Assembly (NCBI GenBank): GCA_032358165.1
Contig: JAALGY010000057.1
Span: 2,852,001 to 2,916,000, forward strand
DNA: 64,000 nucleotides
Origin: Diplosphaera chodatii
Taxonomy: Eukaryota; Chlorophyta; Trebouxiophyceae; Prasiolales; Stichococcaceae
Direction of reading: 5' to 3'
Numbering within the stretch: position 1 is the first letter of the stretch; every line of letters begins with the position of its first letter. Below, in pieces: positions 23,484 through 34,066 of this stretch. The notes beneath the pieces were generated by a model. The model saw only the letters and a program-made list of their open reading frames with translations, was not told the origin of the DNA and ran no database searches. A program made the position numbers and the translations under genes.

Positions 23484-24323
23484 GCTGTGGCACAGATGTG
23501 TGATGCACCGGGTTTTTGCGGGGCAATATCAGTTAATTAGACCGACTCAGACCAGCACTGTGAACTGCAAGAACTGTGGTAGAATATGGGGTAGGCAGCC
23601 TGAAGCGAAGCAGCCTAGCAGTTACCTCGGATGACATTGGGTTTGTCAGTAGAACAGCACTGAATTGCTCAGTAGCGCAGTCTGCCAACAGACTTCCAGA
23701 TGGAGACGTGCGCCAGATTTTGATGCGTGTCAGAGATGATTCATGGCAGGGTCACTGCCCGTGCGCCATTTGAGATCGGGGACAGTCAAGCTGTAGAGTG
23801 CAGGTAACACCCAGCTGTCACACAGTGTGACGTAGAGCATGTGATGGTGCGCACACAGTCCTTCGCTTCCTCTCCAATGTACTGGGACCCTGAGAGCATT
23901 TCGACACAGGGCAGGACATGTGACGACCTGCCAAGCTGCCATCCATCAGCCTGTGCGCATCGTCAGTGACGCTGTTGCCACACAACTGTTGTGGGTCGAC
24001 ATCCATCGTACATCCATCAGTCGCTGGTGCACACAGTCAGCGCACAAAATGCCGTTACTTTGCATAAGCATCATCACGAGTCATCGCACCGGAAGCAATG
24101 CGGGAGGAGCGCACGCTGTATTGTGACATGATGCCCCTCAGTAAGATGCTGCGTAACGCTACCTAGTAAGCTCGGGCTGTTGCCGACTGGCTGGGTCAGC
24201 CTACACACAGCGGCTTTTTGACTGCGCTGCGGCAGCCGCTTGCCAGTGTCCGCAACAACAGACCGAGCACAGCACGCGTGAAAATACGCTGCACTACGAC
24301 AGGGCCTGCACGCTCAAACCGCC
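23484..24323. other. Intergenic region
   Basis: Between the glucanase stop and the MPP6-like start, both on the plus strand. It should hold a 3' UTR and a promoter. I see no gene, repeat or fold in it. Confidence 0.5.
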
Positions 24324-25806
24324 ATGAACGGCGGCACAGGCGCCAGCGGCACAGCGCCGATGGCGGTGCCGGGTCCCATTGGCGGCGGCGGCAGCACTGG
24401 CAAGCGGCGGGCCGGCAGCAAGCTGGGCCAGATGCGCTTCATGCAGCGCGCCGCGCAGAAGGCCGCCGCCACCGCTGCTCAGGATCAGGTGTTGCTGCGG
24501 CGCATGCACTTCTAATTCACTGGTCTGCATGTGGGGCACGCGTCTGTTTGCTCTGCACACCTTGACCATCAGCATGAGTTTACATGACGTGGCTGCGTCG
24601 CAGCCAGCAGCAGAGCAGGACCCCATGCGCTGGGAAGCAACTGCCGATGGCGGCAGTTGTGGAGGGGGCGGATGTATAGTGATCACTGAGGACGCCCCGC
24701 TGCCGGGCGTCGTGTCAGGGCACATGAGCTTTGGCGGCTTCAGCCCCGCCCTGGAGTCCCTGCAGGTGCCACAACATCAGCATGGATGCATATGGATGAG
24801 TTTCGCTGGGTCCATGGCAAGAACGTGCGGCACATCCCATGACATGCAGCAATTAAGCGCCAGCCAACACCGCATTGGACGCTGGTGCTTTGCTGCCGCA
24901 TCCTTGGGATCTGCCATTGCAGACACAGGCCAGCATTAGCTGCAGACCTGGCATGTGCCCTCACATGCGTGCCTTCTTGCTCAAGCGCTGACACACTCAA
25001 CCCGGGTAGCTGTGTGCAGCACACCATCCAGCATGTCGCTTCCAGCGCTATGTTGTTCACCAATGGAAGCGTCTGGCTCAGCCTGCATATGTGTTGATGT
25101 TGATCTGTAGGCTGAAGTGGATGCAGCGCGCACAGCAGCAGCAGCAAAGCGCGAGCCCCCGCCAGACGGCAATCCTGGCCCCGTCATCTCAGACGAGGCC
25201 ATGGCCGCGGCTCTGGCGCGGGCGCAGCAGCGGGCGGCTGACGGCGGCGGTGCTGATGCCGCTTCCGGCTTCCAGCGTCCGGCTGCAAAGTCTGCAGTCC
25301 ACTTTGGTGTGGGCACTGCTGCACAGGCCCCGACGGCAGGGGTCAGCCCTGGAGTGAGGGGCACAGACAGGGACGCAGCACCAGCCTCAGCAGGCACTGC
25401 AGCAGGCAGGAGCATCAAGCAGGAGGACGGTCAGCCGCACAGCCAGCACGATGGCGATGGCATCCTCCACTTCGGCGCTGATGCCGAGCAGGCAAGCAAA
25501 CCGCTTTGCCGTGCGCCAGTAGATGCAACTGACACTGGTCGTCAGCAGCATTGTGGTGTAACCCACATCCGCCCGTAGCATGTTCTGTGTTGCAGTTGAA
25601 AGGTGGGGTTGATGCTCACCTGAGTTGAACATTAACCCCAGGACGTCCAGCAGCCGGGCAGCAAGAAGAGGAAGAAGAAGAAGAAGCAGGGTCAGCAGGG
25701 TCAGCAGGGCCAGCAGGGCCGGCAGGGGCAGCAGCAGGAGGGGGGTGTGGCGCCGCTGAGGGCGCCCAAGCGCAAGAAGCACGAGCGCGGGCAGCAGCTT
25801 TCCTGA
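24324..25806 (+). CDS. M-phase phosphoprotein 6 (MPP6)-like exosome cofactor
   Basis: MPP6 proteins bind the nuclear RNA exosome and help rRNA processing and RNA decay. Four exons: 24324-24488, 24604-24765, 25111-25491 and 25642-25806, giving 290 aa. The family signature is in two parts: SKLGQMRFMQRA near residue 35 and, after acidic DP-rich sequence, PLPGVVSGHMSFGGFSPALE. The rest is low complexity: Ala-rich exon 3, then a C-terminal tail with KKRKKKKK, a Gln/Gly repeat and PKRKKHERG, which looks like a nuclear or nucleolar localisation signal. The protein is much longer than typical MPP6 (about 160 aa) because of this tail. Intron 3 has a GC donor (CAG|GCAAGC). The exon 2 acceptor could shift by a codon or two. 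Confidence 0.78.
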
Positions 25807-26220
25807 CCTGCTGCATGTGCTGGCAGCCGATTGTGTCCTGGAATCTGTTGAAACACCGCTGCGTTTGCAGCTGCTGCGAAGCCCTGGGGTAGACTGGCGT
25901 GGTTTCCTTGTGATGGTTGGGCATTACGTGGAAGGCTCTGATGGTGTCATGAACCCTTCGTATGTCTGCCGATCCTTCTACACAGACTCAGTCCAGCGAG
26001 GCTGAGCACATGAGCATCTGTTCATAAGCAGCCTGTTGTGCTGTTGTTCCACGATCTGCCCAGCGCAGAACTGCCGACGTCGCGCACAGTGCACAAGCTG
26101 AGTGCGCTCCATCCGGGCCCACAGGCTTCGTGGCTCGCAGGACCCAAACATGGTGTCAACCATGAAAGGTATGAGGCAACTACTGTCAGCCATCATCCGC
26201 ATCCCTTTGGTGGCGTGCAG

Positions 26221-26470
26221 CACCCGGTACTCCCCATCACGGTGCTCCTGATGGAGCTGGCCCAGAATCTAGGGTTTGTGCTGTCAACTGGGGCCCGCAT
26301 CCCGCTTCGTTGCCCGCAGCACCTGGTACTCCCCACCGAGGTACTCCTCGTGCAGCTGGCCCAGATCTTAGGGTTTTGTGCACTCATATCGGACTTGCGT
26401 CCCGCTTTGTCGCCCGCAGCACCCGGTACTCCCCGTCGCGGTACTCCTCGTGCAGCTGGCCCGCCGGCAC
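26221..26470 (-). repeat. Three about 100-bp tandem copies of the METTL21-like last-exon 3' end
   Basis: The sequence encoding QLHEEYRDGEYRVLRATK recurs with copy starts at 26221, 26320 and 26420, spaced 99 and 100 bp. The copy furthest upstream in the coding direction (ending near 26470) is part of the exon. The other two lie downstream of the stop and still read as QLHEEYLGGEYQVLRATK and QLHQEHRDGEYRVLHATK. Each lower copy is followed on the plus strand by a telomere-like TAGGGTTT motif. Confidence 0.9.
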
Positions 26471-28554
26471 CCGCTCCACCGCAAAGCCCGCCCCGCCCAG
26501 CATATCCTCGAACCGCTCTTCCCTTCGACCTATAAAGCAGAATATGTACCCAGCTCATCACAGAGGACGCAACCCTGAGGTACGCTTGAGTGAGGAGGAA
26601 CTCTGACAGCCGTGCGCAGACTAGCTGCTGATTGCGGAGTGCAGGGTTTGGGCAGCAACCAGCAGCATTGGGCCGCATTCAGCAGGCGCAACAGCTCTGG
26701 GCAGCAGTCTTGCCGGCTGGGCATCGCCTCCTGACCCTTGGACGCTCCTGAAAACGCTCTGGTGGCCCTGATTCAAGCCAGCATATGGCCATCCATCATC
26801 CCATGTATAGAAGCCCACAAGCAAACTGCACCTCGCAGCCTTGACGCCAGGTAGATGAGCGTGTGGGGCGCCGCCAGCGCCTGCAGCACATCAACACCCT
26901 TTCACAAGTCAAGGTTCAGCGGTCTCAGCCTAACTTCCGACATGCTGCTGCAATGACCATGCATGTCATTCTGGCGACCTGGTCGAATGCAGGCCCAGCA
27001 ACCAGCATGCAGCCGTTGACCTCTGTGGAGCACTCTGGACCCTAAAACCTACCTGCAGCGTGGCCAGCAGCGCAGGGTAGTGCTGCTCCTCATAGATGAT
27101 GTCGGCGCCGGTGATGACGTCGGGCGGGCGGCCCTGGGGCAGAAGGACCCCCGCGTCCTCCCCCCATGCGTAGTCGACCACCTGCCAACAAATGCCGCAC
27201 AGCATGCGAGCAGTATCTTCCGCAAACAGAGCACTCCCCACCAGCAGCTGGCAGCTGGCTGGAAGTGTGGCGGTGCATGGCGTCACCTCCACAATAAATA
27301 ATGATAACTAGTACTGCTTATGCACCTATAGTCATGCATGCCACAGAACAAAGAGAAGATGTGTGGTTGGGAGAGTAGTTGATCACAACATGATTTTGAC
27401 ACCTGCCTGGCAGCGGTGCAGCGGGCTGCCGCAGTTGGCGCCCACGTTCTCGCACGTCAGCGGCGTCACGTGCGGCAGGTCGGTCGCCACCACATCCGCC
27501 GCGGCCCGCGCCAGCGCAATGCCCACCACGCCTAGATACAAAGAGGGTCTGACCGACGTTCAGCGAATGTGCTGGCAGCAGGTGACTACTTGGCATGTGC
27601 CACCCTGGAGCAAGAGATGAGCAGATATACAGGCAGACTGCAGCAGTGAGCAGCGGCCTCAGCAGCACCAAATTCAAAGACGCTCGCAGGGATGTCAACA
27701 AAAATGTTGTGCCTGTGCCGGTGCCCAGGTCCACGACCCGCACGTCGCCCCAGGTGCCGAAGGGCGGCGCCCGCGCCAACAGCTCCGCCAGCAGGAACGC
27801 CGACTGCCACACCACCAGCCCCACGTGGCTCAGGTCCTCTTTGTGATCCTCTGCCGGTGGTGGCTCCTGCCCTGCCGCCTGCACACCAGGGTTTGTAGTT
27901 CAGGGTTCATGCCGACTGCCACACCACCAGCCCCACGTGGCTCAGGTCCTCTTTGTGATCCTCTGCTGGTGGCGGCTCCTGGCCTGCGGCCTGCGCAGCG
28001 GTAGTTACAGCCCAGGGCGTGCATGGGCACTGCACACTGCAGCTAATGAAGGATGATCTGTGCTTTTCTAAATTTGGTTGTCAGCGATCTCTGCCTAGGG
28101 CATAAAGGCAAGAGACTCTGCTCAGACGTTGAGAAGCAGTGCAAGCCGCTGAGTTGGTGAGGGACTGAGCACTCACTGCGGTGATTCTTGGTTCACCATG
28201 GAACTGGACAGGACAGCGCACCTGCAGCACGGAGCGCAGAGCCTGGTCCCGCATCGCCTGCGCCGCCGCGGGCCGCTGCCGGATGGTGATCGCGTCCCCG
28301 CCGATCTGCGTGCAGGCAGTGGCACTTGTATGAGAACGAGCTCTGCCTGCTGTGCTGACGCTGCCCTGAGGCGGCGCCAGGCAGCAAACCTGGCACATGA
28401 AGCTGCCATGTCTGTCACAGCACAGCAACAGGGCGAGCAGGGGTGCTGTGTCATTGCTGCAGTGCGTATTGAAGCAGTGCCCCACCACGAACAGGCGCTC
28501 CTCCGCACCCTGGTCCGCCACGGCGCCCGACACGCGGAAGGGCACCAGCGCCAT
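26384..28554 (-). CDS. METTL21-like protein-lysine methyltransferase
   Basis: Seven exons: 28554-28486, 28305-28222, 27878-27713, 27531-27407, 27181-27053, 26880-26832 and 26529-26384, giving 255 aa in phase, a typical METTL21 size. Motifs: IGGDAITIRQRP, LSHVGLVVWQSAFLLAELL, motif I VVDLGTGTGVVGIALARAAA, ATDLPHVTPL, VVDYAWGEDAG, VITGADIIYEEQHYPALLATL and the C-terminal FEDMLGGAGFAVERV. This is the order of METTL21/EEF1A-type enzymes that methylate chaperone or elongation-factor lysines. Introns 3 (27712) and 4 (27406) need GC donors to keep phase. An acceptor just before the ATG implies an upstream exon, coding or UTR. Exon 3 and the last exon each have partial copies nearby (27911-27990; 26221-26420). 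Confidence 0.85.
27911..27990 (-). repeat. Copy of METTL21-like exon 3 5' end with its acceptor
   Basis: 80 bp match 27799-27878 (the start of exon 3) at an offset of 112 bp, including a functional-looking acceptor (GCGCAG at 27991 upward). The copy reads AAGQEPPPAEDHKEDLSHVGLVVWQSA and then reaches a stop, so its use would truncate the protein before the SAM-binding motif. Confidence 0.9.
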
Positions 28555-28852
28555 GATGCCGCCTGCAGTGAGTACAGTGATGCAACTGCATCATGCCGAG
28601 CGTCGTTCATGCAGCGCGGTGGTACAATGACTTCCAGCATACGAACAGCTGCCATAAGAGCATGCGACGATGCCAGAGCTGACAGTCAGGTTGCTTGCCT
28701 GCAGTTGGGGCTGTTCAGGCTCCAGGCTAGAGCCGTGGCATGCTGAAGGGTGCTGCAGGGTGCAGCTGCCTGCAAGTAGCTGCCCAGCTGCTCTGTGCTC
28801 AATGGCACAACCTGTCCACCAACCCCTGCTCGGTGAGAGCCTCACAGCCGCG

Positions 28853-29316
28853 TCACACGAGCTGGTCGGCGGGCCGGGGCTGTGCTGCGGTCAGGCGCCT
28901 CCAGGCGGCCCACTGCTCCGCTGCCGAAGCCGCTAGCAAGGCAGCCGCGCCGCCTGCAGCGTCTGCCGCCAGGTCCCGATTCGACCACAACCCTGGCCAC
29001 CACTGCGATTGTGGCATGCACTTATGATGACCTTCAATACTTTCGAATACCGTCTCGAACACTGATGGCAGACTCAAGGCGTTGGTCTTCTGATCAAGCC
29101 TGCCTGCTGCTGCCGCCTACCTTCAATGCATCGCCCGTCTCTTTAAGCAGGCCTGCGGCTGCGGCAGCAGCGGCAGCAGTCAGGAAGCGATGGCGATGCA
29201 GTTTGCGGCTGCGTGCAGTCGGAGCGTAGGCCGCAAGCGCCACAACGGCGCAGAAGGCGAAGTGCTGCGCTTTGTCAAGCGCGAGCCAGGCGTCGAGCGC
29301 TGCAGCGCCTGCCAGT
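28853..29316 (-). CDS. Partial membrane protein, VanZ/DUF2279-like
   Basis: Only the last two exons are supported: about 29316-29121 and 29002-28853, joined in phase with the stop at 28853-28855. The segment LDKAQHFAFCAVVALAAY, then GLLKETGDALK, then WPGLWSNRDLAADAAGG follows the pattern DKxxHF ... KE ... SxxDLxAxxxG of small VanZ-like or DUF2279 membrane proteins. Two hydrophobic helices are visible. The 5' part has not been found: the region to about 30 kb has no exon I can link, and neither of two possible acceptors near 29305-29320 can be chosen. The family assignment rests on a short motif and is tentative. Confidence 0.5.
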
Positions 29317-30420
29317 CTGCTAGGCACTCAATGCCTCGGCAACACCAGCGCCCGTCTCACTTCTCACAGCATCACAATCGTAGCATGTTCAGGAGCTGCA
29401 ATGCTGTTGCTGCAGGCGTTGAGCAGATGCAATGCCGCTGAAGCGGCGGAGGTGCTATGATGCAGCGCCAGCGCGCAATGCACTGCCTGGCCAGCGAACG
29501 CGTGCGGCTGCCAGTAGCAGAGTTGCGCTGCTACTTGCATCCAATGGACCAAATACGCTTCAAGATTGCACCGCAAACTGCAGTAGGCTTGCATCTGGAA
29601 GCACAGGATGTTGGCAGATCTGAGATATCGGCGGCCCATCCGAGTGGGTGCAGTGCAGCCCGCATGGCGAATCTGTACACACAGAAGCGTGCTGCTGCCG
29701 TTGCAGGGAGCTGCTTTCGCCGGTCCCAACCCCACTGACGCGCGACCCTGCCTTCCAAGGCAGATTCACATAAAAGTGGCGGTGTATTTTAGGTGGTGGC
29801 CAGCTGCCCTGCGGAAGCGAGCCAACATCCAGCATCTGAAGGTGCAGGCTTCTGTGTATGTACGCTCCAAAACATCTCGGGCTGTTTGTGCGTCAAACTC
29901 TTGCTTGGAACGCATGCTTGCACAAGTAGGGCCTGCTGACTGAGGCACAAGTAGCATCTGGTTGCCCATCGACTCTGTTAGCACTGCTTCGTGCTTGCAG
30001 ACCCTCGCACACCTGTCTGCATGCACAACGAGGTTTTGTGTATGAGTTTCGCCTCATGTGGTGCTCACTGCCTGAAGCACGCCGCTAATGACATGTGTCA
30101 CATATTGTCAGTCTTAGGCGCAATATCGCCTGCACTTTAGGCAGATCAACTAAGCCTGGTGAGGACGCACGCGCTGCGAAGCCAGAGCCATAAGGAGCAC
30201 CAACCAGGCGTCTTGACGCAGGACACATCATCGAGTGGGTGGCAGGTGCAAGGCACGCCACCAGCAGCTGAGATATTTTGTACTGAACAGCAGCAAGTGA
30301 ATCCACATCTGTGTGCACTGCGAGGGCAGCTGCCATCAAAGCACCACGATGTCTCCCTGCAGATCAACATGCACAGCTGCAATCACAATTGACCGCAGCA
30401 TGCAGGTGGCGTGAGCAGCC
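29317..30420. other. Unresolved region, probably 5' exons of the VanZ-like gene and promoter of the next gene
   Basis: The minus-strand gene ending at 28853 must continue into this region, and the plus-strand membrane protein begins at 30421. Several minus-strand ORFs are open (for example 29766-30026 and 29531-29758), but none shows family similarity or a consistent splice phase. Confidence 0.4.
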
Positions 30421-32917
30421 ATGGTGAAGCTGACGTGGAGGCTGTCACTGCTGTTCGGGCTGACGCTGCTGTTCTGCGGCTACTGTATCCTGCTCGGCGC
30501 TCTGGCAGGTCCAAGCTCATACTGCAAATATCATACAAAAGCACTTCTGCTTGCAATGTCTGCAGTGATGCGGGTGTGCCCAGCAAGCTTTTGCGGTTTT
30601 CTAAGCAGCTGCCAGTGTGCAATGCACGCTGTGTTGAGCAGGACGACATCCGCCTTACAGCATGCTCCGTGCATGCCGTGCAGGCCTAACTGACGCCTGC
30701 TACGACATCCCCACCGATCTGCCGGAGCATGCGGGGCACTATGTCACCTTCCTGCAGTGGTGCGTTTGCCTGCGTATATCCTGCCTGGTCCTAGATGAGT
30801 CTGTCCATCACAATAGGGGCATGATGCAGTCATGACGTCGCATGCCTAGCGCCCTTGATGTGGCACATCACAGCTGCAATGCCAGCACTGCAGCTGTGGC
30901 TTCCCACTCGCAGCGCTGCTAGGCAGGCCTACATCATGATCGAGGCGTGCATGCATGCGTGCGCTTGCCTGATCCTCCTGGTGCACAGCTGACGGCTTTG
31001 ATAGCCCAGCCCTCCTGCAGCTCGTGTACCACATGTCGTGGGAGTGGCTGCTCACCTGCATCTAGTAGCTCCGCACCTGAAAACTGTGCAGCATGCTGCG
31101 CAGGCTGCGGATCCACCAGGAGTCGAACATCAACCCCAACTCGGACTGCGGCTTCATCTACGGCTACTACTGGTGGATTTTCTGCCTCAACTTCCTCGCC
31201 TGGTGTGGTGCGTGCCTTTCGACCCCCTGCTGCATGCTTTTACCTTCCAGCAGCTCATGCGCAGCGGCCACAGACCATGCGCTGCAGCTGGTGCACCTCG
31301 TGGATATGATATCCACACTGGTGCGCGCTCCGCTGGCTGCCGGCCAGATTGTGTAGTCATTCATCACGTTGCGCTTTATAGCAGCAAGACTGACGACGGC
31401 ATCCCTGTCTCGGCAGCCAGCACACGCATGCTTGATGTACGACTGCTCATGGCACACGGGCATGTATGCAGGATGCAAGGCAAGTGGTATGAGATTCATA
31501 TTACGAATGAGCTGCAGGTCTTGCCGTAGATCGACTCATTGCGTAGCGAGCTATCCTTGAACCTGCAGCATATGCTGTATGAACAGGGCCAACACCCACA
31601 TCTGTGTGCAGCCCGACAAGCTTTGAGTTCGTGTGTCACTATGCTGCAGCGGCGGTGTTCGAGCTGTTCTGGCCGCGCTACTTCCGCGGCGGCGCCATTG
31701 GCCTGATGGCGGTCACGGCAATGGCCGACCAGGAGTACGCCCACGACTTCCTCACCCTGTCCCGCAAGGTGCTACTGTGTCCACAAAGATAGCAGTGCAC
31801 TTGCGTTGTGCTCTGTGCACCTATTGGTACTCACGATTGGTCCAGCAGGGTATGGCCGTAACATGCTGATGTGATGCTAGCACAAGGCATGTCCTCGCTG
31901 CCCTTTCTCAAGCACAGCAGCGTCGGAAGCATGCCAAAGACAGAGCAATTCCCTGCCCTGCATTCGCCACCCAATGCTTGGCAAGGCCAGCTGCAGATGA
32001 CTTCTCAGGCATCAGTACATGCACCAGACCGAAACTGCTGACGTGTCCGTCCCCAATGCTGCCCCGCAGCTGGCGGCGAACGACTTCCACTACGGGGCCG
32101 TCCCGTCCGCGCGCTCCGTGGTCGCCGGCTTCATCATCTCCGCCTTCTCCGCCTACTGGCTGCTCATCACCCTGGGCGTGGACCGGGCGGTGGACCGCGA
32201 CCATGACGGCGGCGCCGGCGGCACGGTGAACCCTGAAACCCTGCACTGCGGAAATACCCAGTCCTGGTCAAGACCCCAATGTTGTGTGACACAGCGGGGA
32301 GGTGACCCCAAGCACGGCGCCGGCATTGGTGACACAGTGGTGGGAGTTTGATTAATGTAATGCACCAGCATTGCAGCCAGCAAGCTGGTGCCGCTGAATT
32401 GCACACGCCAGTAGCTGGCCATGCTGCAGGCGTGTCGCATCGCAAGCCTGGCTTTCTGGCGACAGAACGTTGCTTGCCTTGTGCCCATTGTACAGAGACC
32501 ATGGCCCAGCACTTTCGGGTTGACGGTCCTAATGAGTACTTGAATTGTGAGCGGCGTTTGTAGGCTCCATACGCATGCTCTGTCACCAGCACTATGGGTA
32601 TGTGCTGCATATGCTGATGATGACAGCCATGCAGATCAGCAGCAGCAGCAGCAGCAACATCAGCAGCAGCAGCCATGACCCAGGAGAGGACTGTGGGTGG
32701 GCACAATTGATTGTTTTCACCACTGCTACCCGCACCTGATGCGCAGGTGGGCGCCGCATCCACGGTGGCGGGCGAGGGCGGCAAGGGGGAGAAGCGCGGC
32801 CGCCGCGGGGCCAGGACCACGCCCATCGGCACCGACACCGCCGGCGGCGGCGACGGCGCGGGCGCGGGCGTGGGCACCGCCAGAGTCGAGACCGTCGTCC
32901 AGACCGCCACCGTCTGA
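30421..32917 (+). CDS. Multi-pass membrane protein of unknown function
   Basis: Six exons: 30421-30508, 30684-30759, 31104-31202, 31612-31768, 32070-32225 and 32747-32917, giving 248 aa in phase. Hydrophobic stretches are at residues 5-28 (LTWRLSLLFGLTLLF), about 70-88 (FIYGYYWWIFCLNFLA), about 92-108 (VCHYAAAAVFELFW, possibly re-entrant) and about 155-178 (VVAGFIISAFSAYWLLITLG). A short extracellular or luminal loop after the first helix has two Cys. The C-terminal about 55 residues are Gly/Ala/Thr-rich and probably disordered. I do not recognise the family; a four-helix layout with short loops is compatible with MARVEL-like proteins but no signature supports that. The exon 3 donor (phase 2) was chosen over a neighbouring GTGCGT to keep the frame. 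Confidence 0.65.
32636..32674 (+). repeat. AGC trinucleotide tract in intron
   Basis: AGC/CAG repeat with one interruption in the last intron of the membrane protein gene, ending about 70 bp before the acceptor at 32746. It is non-coding in the proposed model. Confidence 0.75.
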
Positions 32918-34066
32918 GGAGGCACCAGCAAAGCGTGAGGATGGGCGCAGCTGGTAGTAACATTGGCGGCCGGCAGCTGTGGCAGCGGCTGTAGCTGCAG
33001 CACATCTGCTGCCCAGGCGGGCCTGCGAAGCCAGCCTCTGTGCTAGCATCAAGGCATGCAGGCGATACAGGGCCGCCGCCAGAGGTGAAGCTGGCCAGCT
33101 TGGGCTGCATGGCGGCGGCGGTGGCATTTGGTCCACTGTCGCTGGCCACCTTGCAGTCTAGCACGGCTGTGGCACAATGCGAGTTCATGGCTCTCATTGG
33201 GTAGTTTTCGCGATGAAGCAACACAGATAGGCAGCATATACGTGCTCCGGCACAGCAACCCCTTCGTGTGTTGTAGTACAATCAGGAAGACTCACTGGAG
33301 TGATGTTATGCTCAGCCAGCTAGTGGCACAACATGGGTTGAGGCATTGAGCAACCGCATGCCATGCATGTATCTCGGATTGCAACTCGTTGCATGTACAT
33401 GAGGCAGTGGCAGAGGTGCTTGGTTGGTTTGTTCTGCTTTGTTTGCCGCTGTTACAGATTCATACAGTTGCTGTGGTAAGTGTTGTTGCTACATGCACTG
33501 GGTTGCTATGGGCCTGCAGGTGTTGCAGGCATGGCTGCCAGCTGTGAAGCTGTGTGTTCATCTGCAATGTGATTTCGCATTGCAAGCTCTCAAGGTTGTG
33601 CCAGACATGTTCTGCAGAACGCGCAGCAATCGATTGATATGCTGTAATCTTGCTGGGCGCCTGGACACATGGACATCTGCTGGTGATGCCCCTCATTCCT
33701 CAGTAACACCGGGGGATCAACCAGAGCCTACATTTCGCTCGCGCGCTGTAGCTGGCATGCAACCCTCCGCTCCTCACACAACAGCATTGACGTCCAACAA
33801 CTGACACGATGTCATGCAGCACATCTACAGTGGAATCACCCAAGACATCAGCGGTGACTGCCAGTGACATTTCACAGGTTGCGATATCAGGTTCAGATAT
33901 CAGGTACAGCGTAGAATCAGGGCCTACGTTCGTACAGTACTGTTCTTCTGCTGTTGGAAAAATATTTCAACTTTGCATGCTGCGCTTCAAGCCCTTAGCA
34001 GCTGCGCGGCTGACCCTACAGCGCTGCCTGCGGCCGCCCTGACGTAGCAAGTGGTCGCTGCTCGTT
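32918..34066. other. Convergent intergenic region
   Basis: This lies between two convergent genes, so it should contain both 3' UTRs. A TGTAA on the plus strand at 33643-33647 is a possible polyadenylation signal for the membrane protein gene, but it is distant. I see no gene; the ORF at 33424-33804 has no family similarity. Confidence 0.45.

Noticed and set aside
28853..29077. Stand-alone small gene
   Set aside because: It begins at an acceptor and joins in phase to the exon ending at 29121, so it is the last exon of a larger gene.
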